DNA of 61,894 nt, taken from NCBI GenBank assembly GCA_031179305.1, contig JAPSHX010000006.1, positions 100,914 to 162,807 on the forward strand, in the 5' to 3' direction. Position 1 is the stretch's first letter, and every line of letters starts with the position of its first letter. A model generated the notes under the pieces. The model was not told the origin of the DNA. It saw only the letters and a program-made list of their open reading frames with translations, and ran no database searches. Positions 24,872-32,248 of the stretch are shown here, piece after piece. Made by a program: the position numbers and the translations under genes. The DNA is from Paenarthrobacter sp. Its GTDB lineage: Bacteria > Actinomycetota > Actinomycetes > Actinomycetales > Micrococcaceae.

Positions 24872-25576
24872 ATGCTGAATTTCATTGACACTGTTGGCGA
24901 GGCTGTCGCCGGCATCAAGGACGGTTCCACGGTCATGATCGGCGGGTTCGGCAACGCCGGGCAACCGTTCGAACTGATCGACGCCCTGATGGATTGCGGT
25001 GCGAAGGACCTGACCGTGGTGAACAACAACGCCGGTCAGGGCGATCAAGGCCTCGCGCTGCTGATCAAGGAAGGACGGGTCCGTAAAATGATCTGTTCCT
25101 TCCCGCGGCAGTCCGATTCCTGGCACTTCGATAGCAAGTTCCACGCAGGCGAGATCGAGCTGGAACTCGTCCCGCAGGGCAACCTGGCCGAGCGCATCCG
25201 CGCTGCCGGCGCCGGCATTGGCGGTTTCTTTACGCCCACCGGATACGGCACCACCCTGGCTGAGGGCAAGGAAACCCGTTTGTTGGATGGGAAGTGGCAG
25301 GTGTTCGAGACTCCCATTCACGCCGATGTCGCCCTCATCAAGGCACTCAAGGCCGACGGCAAGGGCAACCTCGTGTACCGCAAAACTGCCCGCAACTTCG
25401 GCCCCATCATGGCCGCCGCTGCCAAGCACACCATCGTGCAGGTCTCGGAGATCGTGCCCACGGGTTCCTTGGATCCGGAGAACGTGGTGACCCCGGGGAT
25501 TTACGTCAACAGTGTGGTCCGCGTCGATTCTGCCGGACCAGTCGATTCTGCCGACTCAAACAAAAAGGTGGCGTGA
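24872..25576 (+). CDS. pcaI: 3-oxoadipate CoA-transferase subunit A
   Basis: A 234-residue alpha subunit of a succinyl-CoA:3-ketoacid CoA-transferase, activating beta-ketoadipate to its CoA ester. It has the glycine-rich loop VMIGGFGNAGQPFELIDAL and GGFFTPTGYGTTLAEGKE. The C-terminus carries a short extra tail with a repeated DSAGPVDSAD element. It ends two bases before the pcaJ start. 3-oxoacid rather than 3-oxoadipate specificity cannot be excluded from sequence, but the context makes PcaI the natural call. Confidence 0.92.
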   Translation: MLNFIDTVGEAVAGIKDGSTVMIGGFGNAGQPFELIDALMDCGAKDLTVVNNNAGQGDQGLALLIKEGRVRKMICSFPRQSDSWHFDSKFHAGEIELELVPQGNLAERIRAAGAGIGGFFTPTGYGTTLAEGKETRLLDGKWQVFETPIHADVALIKALKADGKGNLVYRKTARNFGPIMAAAAKHTIVQVSEIVPTGSLDPENVVTPGIYVNSVVRVDSAGPVDSADSNKKVA

Positions 25577-25578
25577 TC

Positions 25579-26247
25579 ATGAGCACCCAAACCAGCATCC
25601 AAACCTCCGAGAAGCCGCTGGGCCGCGACGAACTCGCCCAATTGGTGGCCCGCGACATCGTCCCCGGATCCTTCGTGAACCTGGGCATTGGCCAGCCGAC
25701 ACTCGTGTCCGACTACCTCACCGAGGAACAGAACATCACCCTCCACACGGAGAACGGGATGCTCGGCATGGGCCCGGCAGCTCTTGGGGATGACGTCGAT
25801 GGCGACCTCATCAACGCAGGCAAGATCCCCGTCACCGAACTGCCCGGGGCCTCGTACTTCCACCACGCCGACTCGTTCGCGATCATGCGTGGCGGCCATC
25901 TGGACATCTGCGTCCTCGGGGCCTTCCAGGTCTCCGCCACCGGCGACCTCGCCAATTGGCATACGGGCGCCCCGGACGCGATCCCCGCAGTTGGTGGCGC
26001 CATGGACCTCGCCACCGGGGCCAAGGACGTCTTCGTGATGATGACGCTCCTGACCCGCGAGGGCGCATCCAAGCTCGTGGAACAGTGCACCTACCCCCTC
26101 ACCGGCGTCGGCTGCGTCACCCGCGTGTACACGGACAAAGCCGTCTTCCTCACCGGACCCGACGGCGTCACGGTGCGGGAAACGTTCGGCTGCACGTTCG
26201 AGGAAATCCAGGAGCTCGTACCCTTGCCCCTGAAGAAGGCAGAGTAG
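25579..26247 (+). CDS. pcaJ: 3-oxoadipate CoA-transferase subunit B
   Basis: A 222-residue beta subunit that partners PcaI. The catalytic glutamate is in LHTENGMLGMGP, and VNLGIGQPTLVSDYL and YFHHADSFAIMRGGH are family motifs. ATG 25579 is chosen because it follows the pcaI stop and begins the conserved region; an in-frame extension would overlap pcaI by nearly 300 bases. The final codons and stop (GCAGAGTAG) coincide with the first bases of the 74-base tandem repeat that follows, so the repeat appears to supply or abut the gene end. Confidence 0.92.
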   Translation: MSTQTSIQTSEKPLGRDELAQLVARDIVPGSFVNLGIGQPTLVSDYLTEEQNITLHTENGMLGMGPAALGDDVDGDLINAGKIPVTELPGASYFHHADSFAIMRGGHLDICVLGAFQVSATGDLANWHTGAPDAIPAVGGAMDLATGAKDVFVMMTLLTREGASKLVEQCTYPLTGVGCVTRVYTDKAVFLTGPDGVTVRETFGCTFEEIQELVPLPLKKAE

Positions 26248-26403
26248 GCCCCGCAAGTTGCGTCCCTCCCGTTGTGGGGCCCGCTCTGCGTGGTATTTCG
26301 GGAACTTAGCCCGCAGAGTAGGCCCCGCAAGTTGCGCCCTCCCCGTTGTGGGGCCCGCTCTGCGTGGTATTTCGCGAACTTAGCCCGCAGAGCAGGCCCC
26401 GCA
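26239..26403. repeat. 74-bp tandem repeat, two copies plus a partial third
   Basis: Units start with GCAGAGTAGGCCCCGCA at 26239 and 26313, and a partial unit with GCAGAGCAGGCCCCGCA at 26387, an exact 74-base period. Each unit contains GGCCCGCTCTGCG, which pairs with CGCAGAGTAGGCC of the next, giving strong hairpins. The same family appears at 16269-16405. The pcaJ stop lies within the first unit. It may act as a transcription-attenuating hairpin between pcaJ and pcaR. Confidence 0.8.
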
Positions 26404-26425
26404 TCGCAATCTAGGATTGGTAATC

Positions 26426-27247
26426 ATGACCGATTCCGCGCTTACCCCCAATTCCCCGGTAACCCCGCAGGCCAGCGACCAGTATGTTCAGTCGTTGGCG
26501 CGTGGGCTGGCCGTGATCCGGGCGTTCGATGCGAACAACCCCGTGATGACCCTCAGTGAAGTGGCGGCCCGCACGGACCTTACCCGGGCCACGGCACGCC
26601 GTTTCCTGCACACCCTGGTTGAGCTCGGCTACGTCCGCACGGATGGCAAGACCTTCGCGCTCACGGCTAAGGTGCTGCAGCTTGGTTACTCGTATTTGTC
26701 CGCGTTGTCCCTGCCGCAGTTGGCCCAGCCGCACTTGGAACAGCTAAGCCTGAGGCTGGGGGAGTCGACGTCCGCCGCGGTCCTGGATGGTCCGGACATC
26801 TTCTACGTGGCCCGGGTTGCCACTCGCCGGATCATGAATGTTGGCATCACAGTGGGCACCCGCTTCCCGGCGTACGCCACGTCCATGGGTCGTGTCCTGC
26901 TGGCCGGTTTGCCGCAGGCCAAGTTCGAGGCCTACCTCTCGACGGCGGAACTTACGCCGATCACGCCGCGAACCGTCGCCAGCGTTCCCGACTTGAGGGC
27001 CGCCGTCGAGCAGGTCCGTTCACAAGGGTGGTGCCTTCTGGACCAGGAGCTGGAGATCGGGTTGATGTCCATTGCAGCGCCGGTGTGGAACCATAACAAT
27101 GGCGACAACGTCGCGGCCATTAACGTGTCCCTGCAAGCTCAGGCGGTCGCGTCCCAGCCGAACCCGGCGAAGTACCTCGACGCCGTGCGTCAGGAAGTAG
27201 TGGCCGCGGCCAACGCCATATCGCAGGATGTTTCCGCCAAACACTAA
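26426..27247 (+). CDS. pcaR: IclR-family pca operon regulator
   Basis: A 273-residue IclR regulator typical of PcaR/PcaU/PobR. The N-terminal part has QSLARGLAVIRAFD, the helix-turn-helix MTLSEVAARTDLTRATARRFLHTL and GYVRTDGKTFALT. The effector domain has TRFPAYATSMGRVLLAG and QGWCLLDQELEIGLMSIAAPV. ATG 26426 is chosen; the in-frame TTG at 26417 is less likely. It sits at the end of the pca genes in the same direction and probably responds to protocatechuate or beta-ketoadipate. The TGTTC-N7-GAACA site before the operon is a plausible target. Confidence 0.88.
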   Translation: MTDSALTPNSPVTPQASDQYVQSLARGLAVIRAFDANNPVMTLSEVAARTDLTRATARRFLHTLVELGYVRTDGKTFALTAKVLQLGYSYLSALSLPQLAQPHLEQLSLRLGESTSAAVLDGPDIFYVARVATRRIMNVGITVGTRFPAYATSMGRVLLAGLPQAKFEAYLSTAELTPITPRTVASVPDLRAAVEQVRSQGWCLLDQELEIGLMSIAAPVWNHNNGDNVAAINVSLQAQAVASQPNPAKYLDAVRQEVVAAANAISQDVSAKH

Positions 27248-27251
27248 CCAC

Positions 27252-27317
27252 ACCCAAGTAGGTCGCAGATCAGGTCGTTTCCAGCTGTCAGAACGACCTG
27301 AACTGCGACTCAGTTGG
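27252..27317. repeat. 66-bp palindromic intergenic repeat, copy 2
   Basis: This is the same element as 23558-23623. CCCAAGTAGGTCGCAG pairs with CTGCGACTCAGTTGGG and AGGTCGTT with AACGACCT around a short CAGCTG-type loop. It lies between the convergent pcaR and DUF1801 genes, where it may also serve as a terminator. Confidence 0.75.
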
Positions 27318-27329
27318 GTCCGAACGGGG

Positions 27330-27674
27330 CTACTTCCGGATCGAAGCCAGCCGCGTCTCCAGGATCCGCCGCACCATGGAATCCGGCACGGGATTATCCA
27401 CGGAAAACCGCAGCGTCCCCGGCGACCACGAATAACCCCCAAGCTCTTCTGACATCTCCGGCAGGATCTGCCCGCTGAACGGGTAAAGTGCCAGGTGCTT
27501 CTTGGTTTCCTGCACGCTCAGGAAGCCCTTGCCATCAACTAGCAGCGCGGGCATTCCGTAACTGACGCCTTCTTCGGCGTCGGGGGCCAACTCGCGGGCG
27601 ATCCCCACAATCCTCTCCAGAATCGAGCGGTTGGCCTCGCTGACGCCCTCAAGATATTCGGTGACGGTTCCCAT
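27330..27674 (-). CDS. DUF1801 (YdhG-like) protein
   Basis: A 114-residue protein of the DUF1801 group, with GTVTEYLEGVSEANRSILERIV, EEGVSYGMPALLVDGKGFLSVQETKKHLALYPFSG and a C-terminal VRRILETRLA helix. Members such as YdhG and Fra-type proteins have been linked to iron handling, but the function here is unknown. ATG 27674 is used; an upstream in-frame GTG at 27701 would add nine residues. It lies 40 bases after the RidA gene on the same strand and may be cotranscribed. Confidence 0.75.
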   Translation of the reverse strand: MGTVTEYLEGVSEANRSILERIVGIARELAPDAEEGVSYGMPALLVDGKGFLSVQETKKHLALYPFSGQILPEMSEELGGYSWSPGTLRFSVDNPVPDSMVRRILETRLASIRK

Positions 27675-27714
27675 ATGGACATGCTTCACCACCTGCACCA
27701 CGAGGGCCAGAGGG

Positions 27715-28113
27715 TTAGCGTTCCGGAATCACCGCGATGCCTTGGATTTCGATCAGGGCCTCTTTCTGCCAGAGGCGCGTGACGCCGATGCCGGCCATTG
27801 CGGGGTACTGCGAGCCCGCCATTTCCCGCCAGATTCGTCCGATTTCGCGGCCGTTGGCCATGTAGTCGTCCACGTCGGTGAGGTAGATGGTTACGTTTAC
27901 CAAGTCTTCGGGCTCTCCGCCGGCTTCACTCAGTGTGGTGATTACGTTGGAGAACGCCTGCGTGAACTGCTCCACGATCCCGCCGGGAACGATGTTCATG
28001 TTCTTATCCAAGGCTGTCTGCCCGCCCAGGAAGACGGTGTTGCCGGCCAGAATGCCGTGTGCGTAGCCGGATGGTTTGGCCAGCGATTCCGGGTTGATCG
28101 TTGTGTGGCTCAT
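27715..28113 (-). CDS. RidA/YjgF-family deaminase-like protein
   Basis: A 132-residue RidA-superfamily protein (GYAHGILAGNTVFLGGQTALD, FTQAFSNVITTLSEAGGEPEDLVNVTIYLTDVDDY, AGIGVTRLWQKEALIEIQGIAVIPE). Classic RidA proteins hydrolyse reactive enamine/imine intermediates using a conserved arginine; here the C-terminal region reads GVTRLWQKEALIEI, which keeps an Arg and the final Glu. It has an AGGAGGAA site before ATG 28113. It is divergent from the aromatic CoA operon, and members of this family also deaminate aminomuconate-type products, so a role in removing nitrogen from an anthranilate-derived intermediate is possible. A general housekeeping role is the alternative. Confidence 0.85.
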   Translation of the reverse strand: MSHTTINPESLAKPSGYAHGILAGNTVFLGGQTALDKNMNIVPGGIVEQFTQAFSNVITTLSEAGGEPEDLVNVTIYLTDVDDYMANGREIGRIWREMAGSQYPAMAGIGVTRLWQKEALIEIQGIAVIPER

Positions 28114-28195
28114 GCTGTTCCTCCTCGTTGTGGCAACTGCAAAAACTTTTGGAAAGCCTCTGTGCAGATCATTTCCGCCGTGCTACGTTGAGCAT

Positions 28196-28224
28196 ATGTG
28201 ACGATCGTAAAAAAGTCGACACAT
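28196..28224. promoter_or_regulatory. Inverted repeat before the aromatic CoA operon
   Basis: ATGTGACGA (28196-28204) and TCGACACAT (28216-28224) are inverted with one mismatch and an 11-base spacer. They lie between the divergent RidA and FAH-hydrolase genes, 27 bases before the latter. This is a plausible operator controlling both sides; no dedicated regulator gene is adjacent. Confidence 0.4.
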
Positions 28225-28250
28225 CACAAAATCTCGAAGGGAAACCCGCA

Positions 28251-29105
28251 ATGAAACTAGCCACCTTGCGTACGGCCGGAGGAAGTACGACGGCGGCACT
28301 CGCCACGGGCGCCGGCTCTTACCTCACGTTGCCCGCCACTGATGTCGGGGCCCTCCTGGACCAGCCGGAGTGGCGGACCGTGGTGAAGGAAGCCGCAGCG
28401 TCCAAGGAGCAGAAAGTCATCGCGGCAGACGAGGCCGACCTCGCACCGCTCCTTCCCCGCGCGGGCAAAGTCATCTGCTGCGGTTTGAACTACGGTGACC
28501 ACATTCAAGAGATGGGCCGCGAACTCCCGGAGTACCCCACCCTCTTCGCCAAGTACGCGGACACCCTGGCCGGAGCAAACGACGCTGTAGAAGTCCACGG
28601 CAGCGGCCGCGTCGACTGGGAAGCCGAGCTCGCCGTCGTCGTCGGTTCTGAACTGTTCCATGCGGACGAAGACCAAGCCCGTGAAGCCATTGCCGGGTAC
28701 ACGGTTGCCAACGACGTTTCCATGCGCGACTGGCAAAGCCGGACGCTGCAGTGGTTCCAGGGCAAAGCCTGGGACGGCACCACGCCTGTGGGACCGGTCA
28801 TGCTGACGGCGGACGAGGCTGGTCAGGCATTCGAAGTCCGCGGTTACGTCAACGGCGAGCTCGTCCAGCAGGGAAACACCAGCACCTTGGTGTTCGGCCC
28901 GGCGCAGCTCCTGTCCTACATCTCCCAGTTCACCATCCTGCGCCCCGGCGACCTCGTCCTCACCGGAACGCCCGGGGGAGTGGGTATGGGGATGACCCCG
29001 CCGCGCTTCCTTCAGGACGGCGACGTCCTCACCACCGAAATCGAAGGGATCGGCCGGCTGGAGAACCAGTTCCGGATCCACGCACCAGTCCCGGCAAACG
29101 CCTAA
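28251..29105 (+). CDS. Fumarylacetoacetate-hydrolase family protein (acylpyruvate hydrolase-like)
   Basis: A 284-residue FAH-fold metal hydrolase. It shows CCGLNYGDHIQEMG, the metal ligands in VDWEAELAVVVG, the ANDVSMRDWQ aspartate and GDLVLTGTPGGVG. Such enzymes hydrolyse fumarylpyruvate, maleylpyruvate or similar ring-cleavage products to pyruvate and a dicarboxylate. ATG 28251 is preceded by CGAAGGGAAA. It is the first gene of an operon with a cupin, thioesterase, CoA ligase and ring hydroxylase, so it probably processes the opened ring. The precise substrate is not visible in the sequence. Confidence 0.87.
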   Translation: MKLATLRTAGGSTTAALATGAGSYLTLPATDVGALLDQPEWRTVVKEAAASKEQKVIAADEADLAPLLPRAGKVICCGLNYGDHIQEMGRELPEYPTLFAKYADTLAGANDAVEVHGSGRVDWEAELAVVVGSELFHADEDQAREAIAGYTVANDVSMRDWQSRTLQWFQGKAWDGTTPVGPVMLTADEAGQAFEVRGYVNGELVQQGNTSTLVFGPAQLLSYISQFTILRPGDLVLTGTPGGVGMGMTPPRFLQDGDVLTTEIEGIGRLENQFRIHAPVPANA

Positions 29106-29137
29106 AAGCCTTACACCCTAATACAAGGAGAGACCCG

Positions 29138-29620
29138 ATGAGCCAGACCACCACCGAATACCGCCTCGAAGGCGACAACTCCATCTACGCCCAGGCTGAC
29201 GGGAAGGTTGTTCCTGTAGTCACCCGCGCTGGTGCCGAAGACACAAACACTGCCCAGTCCGGCGATTGCATTCGCGTCTCCGGCGTGAGCATCCAGCACA
29301 CCCCGGCAACCAAGATCTGGTTCGGCCAGGTCTCCAACACCCCCGGGTACCGCTCGCTCCCGCACCACCACGGCGAGGCTGAAACCGGCGGCTATGTGCT
29401 CCGCGGCCACGGCCGGATCTACTTCGGCGAGAACTACTCAGAGTTCATCGACATGAAGGCCGGCGACTGGGTATTCGTGCCGCCGTTCATGCCCCACGTC
29501 GAGGCCAACATGTCCGTCACGGAAGAACTCGTCTGGCTCACCGCCCGCACGCCCGAGAACCTCGTGGTCAACCTCGAAGACGTCGCCGACGAAACCCTCG
29601 CCGACTACCGCCGGGCCTAA
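29138..29620 (+). CDS. Single-domain cupin, possible ring-cleavage dioxygenase
   Basis: A 160-residue cupin with metal ligands in LPHHHGEAETGGYVLRGHG (histidines and glutamate of motif 1) and VPPFMPHVEAN (histidine of motif 2). It could be an iron dioxygenase, but it has only one cupin domain, whereas gentisate 1,2-dioxygenase is about 350 residues with two. It starts 32 bases after the hydrolase, with ACAAGGAGAG ahead of ATG 29138. Position between a FAH hydrolase and a thioesterase suggests ring cleavage of a hydroxylated intermediate; a non-catalytic or isomerase role cannot be excluded. Confidence 0.8.
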   Translation: MSQTTTEYRLEGDNSIYAQADGKVVPVVTRAGAEDTNTAQSGDCIRVSGVSIQHTPATKIWFGQVSNTPGYRSLPHHHGEAETGGYVLRGHGRIYFGENYSEFIDMKAGDWVFVPPFMPHVEANMSVTEELVWLTARTPENLVVNLEDVADETLADYRRA

Positions 29621-29623
29621 GCC

Positions 29624-30496
29624 ATGATCACTGGAACCCTGACATCCGAGACTTTCCTCAAGGCCGTTGAACTCACGCCCACAACGGCCGAGGTTTTCGA
29701 CGAAGCCTATGAAGCCACCACCCAGTACGTGCCGTGGCCAAAAGCCTATGGTGGAGACATGGTGGCACAGGCTGCGGCCGCAATGATGCGCTCCGTTGAT
29801 GCTGACAGGACGCTGCATTCGATGCACAGCTACTTCATGCGTCCGGTGGATATCGGTTCCGGTGTCCGCTACGAAGTGGAGCGTCTGCGGGACGGCCGCG
29901 GGTACTCCACTCGAACAGTCCGGGGCTTCCAGAACGGCAAGCCCGTCTATGCGGCCATGGGTTCGTTCCAGGTGTCCGAGGACGGTCCGGACTTTCAAAC
30001 CGAGGCTCCCGCCGTCGTCGAGCCTGAATCGCTGCGGTCAGCAGCGGAAGCGCTGGAAGGAACTGATGGTCCCGCCGCGGACTATTGGTCTGCGGGCCGC
30101 AGCTTCGATATGCGTCATATTCCTGGTCCGGTATATGTCGAGCTGGAAGGTGGAGCCGTCCCGCAGCAAGCGATCTGGGTCAAGGCCTTCGACGCCCTGC
30201 CGGACGACGCCGACCTCCACCGCACAGCGTTGGCTTACGTCTGCGATTACACGATTTTGGAGCCGCTGCTCCGGGTGAACGGACTCAATTGGTCCAGCCC
30301 GGGACTCGCCACCGCCAGCCTGGACCACTCGATGTGGTTCCACCGTGACTGTCGCGCCGACGACTGGGTGCTCTACGCCCAGGACGCTATCTCCGCTCAG
30401 AGCAACAGGGGCCTGGCCATGGGCCGCTTCTTTGATCGGCAAGGAAGGCTGCTGGCCACGGTCGCCCAAGAGGGCATGATCCGAGCCGGCGCCTAG
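29624..30496 (+). CDS. Acyl-CoA thioesterase II (TesB family)
   Basis: A 290-residue double hot-dog thioesterase. Conserved regions are KAYGGDMVAQAAAAM, LHSMHSYFMRPVD and TASLDHSMWFHRD, the last carrying the catalytic aspartate. It would hydrolyse an aryl-CoA or acyl-CoA to the free acid. It starts 3 bases after the cupin stop. In this operon it may release a hydroxylated aromatic acid from its CoA ester before ring opening. A second, smaller thioesterase ends the same operon. Confidence 0.87.
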   Translation: MITGTLTSETFLKAVELTPTTAEVFDEAYEATTQYVPWPKAYGGDMVAQAAAAMMRSVDADRTLHSMHSYFMRPVDIGSGVRYEVERLRDGRGYSTRTVRGFQNGKPVYAAMGSFQVSEDGPDFQTEAPAVVEPESLRSAAEALEGTDGPAADYWSAGRSFDMRHIPGPVYVELEGGAVPQQAIWVKAFDALPDDADLHRTALAYVCDYTILEPLLRVNGLNWSSPGLATASLDHSMWFHRDCRADDWVLYAQDAISAQSNRGLAMGRFFDRQGRLLATVAQEGMIRAGA

Positions 30497-30553
30497 TCAG
30501 TTTGGAAACCCCCAACCCCCAGCTTCAACGACGCATCACTGAAAGGAACGGCC

Positions 30554-32233
30554 ATGAGCATGATGCCATCGGCCCACGTGGACACGTTCACCCGCGACCA
30601 CCTGCCGCCCGCCGATACCTGGCCTGCGCTTGAATTCACCCTCCCCGAACTCCACTACCCGGAGCGGCTCAATGCTGCTGCGGTGCTGATCGACGACGGC
30701 GTCGAACAGCACGGCGCGGACAGCCCGGCCCTGCGGACTCCGGACGGCGTTGTCTGGACCTACGGTCAGCTCCAGCGGCGTTCCAACCAGGTGGCCCAGG
30801 TCCTCACCGAAGACCTCGGCGTTGTTCCAGGCAACCGCGTGTTGCTGCGCGGGCCAAACAACCCCTGGATTGTCGCTGCCTGGCTGGGCGTGCTCAAGGC
30901 CGGCGCCGTGGTGGTCACCACCATGCCCATGCTGCGCTCCAATGAAGTCGCTACCTTGATCGGCCTTACCAAACCGGTGGTGGCCATCTCTGATCACCGC
31001 TTCGTGGACGAACTTAGGGTCGCCGCGGGGGACGAGGTAAAGGTCCTGAGCTACGGAGCGCACGACGACGACGATCTCACCTCCCGCTGCGGGCAAAAGA
31101 GCGGCGAGTTCACTGCTGTGGACACCTCTGCGGACGACGTTGCCTTGCTGGGCCCGACGTCGGGCACCACCGGTGTGCCCAAGGTGACCATGCACTTCCA
31201 CCGGGACATCCTGGCAAACGCGGACACCTTCGCCCGCTTCATCCTGGAGCCAACAGCGGATGACGTCTTCGCGGGTTCCCCGCCGTTGGCGTTCACGTTC
31301 GGTCTTGGCGGTTTGGTGGTCTTTCCGCTCCGTTTCGGCGCGTCTTCGCTCCTGACTGAGAAGGCCGGGCCCGTGGAACTGGCAGAGCACGCCGCAGCGG
31401 TCGGTGCCAGCATCCTCTTCACCGCCCCCACTGCGTACCGGGCCATCCTGAAGGAAAAGCGTGGGGACCTCCTCCGCGGCCTTCGCGTTGCTGTCTCTGC
31501 CGGAGAGCACCTGTCCAAGGAGACTTGGGAAGCTGTTCGGGAGGCTACCGGCCTGCGTCTGGTCAACGGAATCGGCGCTACCGAGCTCCTGCACGTCTTC
31601 ATCTCGGCTGCCGGCGATGACATCCGTCCGGGAACCACGGGCCGTGCTGTGCCGGGCTACAGGGCCACCATCTTGGACAACGATGGCAACGAACTCGGCC
31701 CGGGCAGCATCGGCCGCCTGGCCGTGATCGGCCCTACCGGGTGCCGCTACCTCGATGACGCCAGGCAGGCCAACTATGTGGTCCGGGGATGGAACGTCAC
31801 CGGCGATACGTTCTCCATGGACGCGGACGGGTACTTCACCTATCAGGCCCGCTCGGACAACATGATCGTTTCCTCCGGGTACAACATTGGTGCTCCCGAG
31901 GTTGAAACGGCTATCGACCAGCATCCGGACGTGGTGGAAAACGCGGTCATCGGAGTTCCGGATGAAGAGCGTGGCAGCATCGTCTGCGCTTTCATCGTGC
32001 TGCGCGAAGGCGTCCCCGGCGACGCCGCGAAGCGCAAGGAAATCCAAGACTTCGTGAAGCAGGCCATCGCCCCGTACAAGTACCCTCGGGACGTCCGCTT
32101 CGTCAATGAACTGCCGCGAAATCCAAGCGGCAAACTCCAACACTTCAAGCTCCGCGACGGCCTCCTGAAGGACGCTGCTCAAAGCGAAGCCAACACCGAA
32201 CAACTTACCCCTGCCGGCCAGCGCCAGGCCTGA
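30554..32233 (+). CDS. Aryl-CoA ligase (2-aminobenzoate/benzoate-CoA ligase type)
   Basis: A 559-residue ANL-superfamily adenylate-forming ligase. The ATP loop is GPTSGTTGVPKVTMH, the A5/A8 core includes NGIGATELLHVF and TGDTFSMDADGYFTYQARSDNMI, and the catalytic lysine lies in NPSGKLQHF. The alignment-like features (TMHFHRDILANADTFARFIL, AFTFGLGGLVVFPLRFGAS) match 2-aminobenzoate-CoA and benzoate-CoA ligases better than fatty acyl-CoA synthetases. It should activate anthranilate, salicylate or a relative with ATP and CoA. It precedes the ring hydroxylase by 15 bases, which implies that the CoA ester feeds that enzyme. Confidence 0.87.
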   Translation: MSMMPSAHVDTFTRDHLPPADTWPALEFTLPELHYPERLNAAAVLIDDGVEQHGADSPALRTPDGVVWTYGQLQRRSNQVAQVLTEDLGVVPGNRVLLRGPNNPWIVAAWLGVLKAGAVVVTTMPMLRSNEVATLIGLTKPVVAISDHRFVDELRVAAGDEVKVLSYGAHDDDDLTSRCGQKSGEFTAVDTSADDVALLGPTSGTTGVPKVTMHFHRDILANADTFARFILEPTADDVFAGSPPLAFTFGLGGLVVFPLRFGASSLLTEKAGPVELAEHAAAVGASILFTAPTAYRAILKEKRGDLLRGLRVAVSAGEHLSKETWEAVREATGLRLVNGIGATELLHVFISAAGDDIRPGTTGRAVPGYRATILDNDGNELGPGSIGRLAVIGPTGCRYLDDARQANYVVRGWNVTGDTFSMDADGYFTYQARSDNMIVSSGYNIGAPEVETAIDQHPDVVENAVIGVPDEERGSIVCAFIVLREGVPGDAAKRKEIQDFVKQAIAPYKYPRDVRFVNELPRNPSGKLQHFKLRDGLLKDAAQSEANTEQLTPAGQRQA

Positions 32234-32248
32234 GAAGGAGCAACACCC

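Noticed and set aside
26239..26403. Possible CRISPR array after pcaJ
   Set aside because: The 74-base units are repeated over their full length with no variable spacers.
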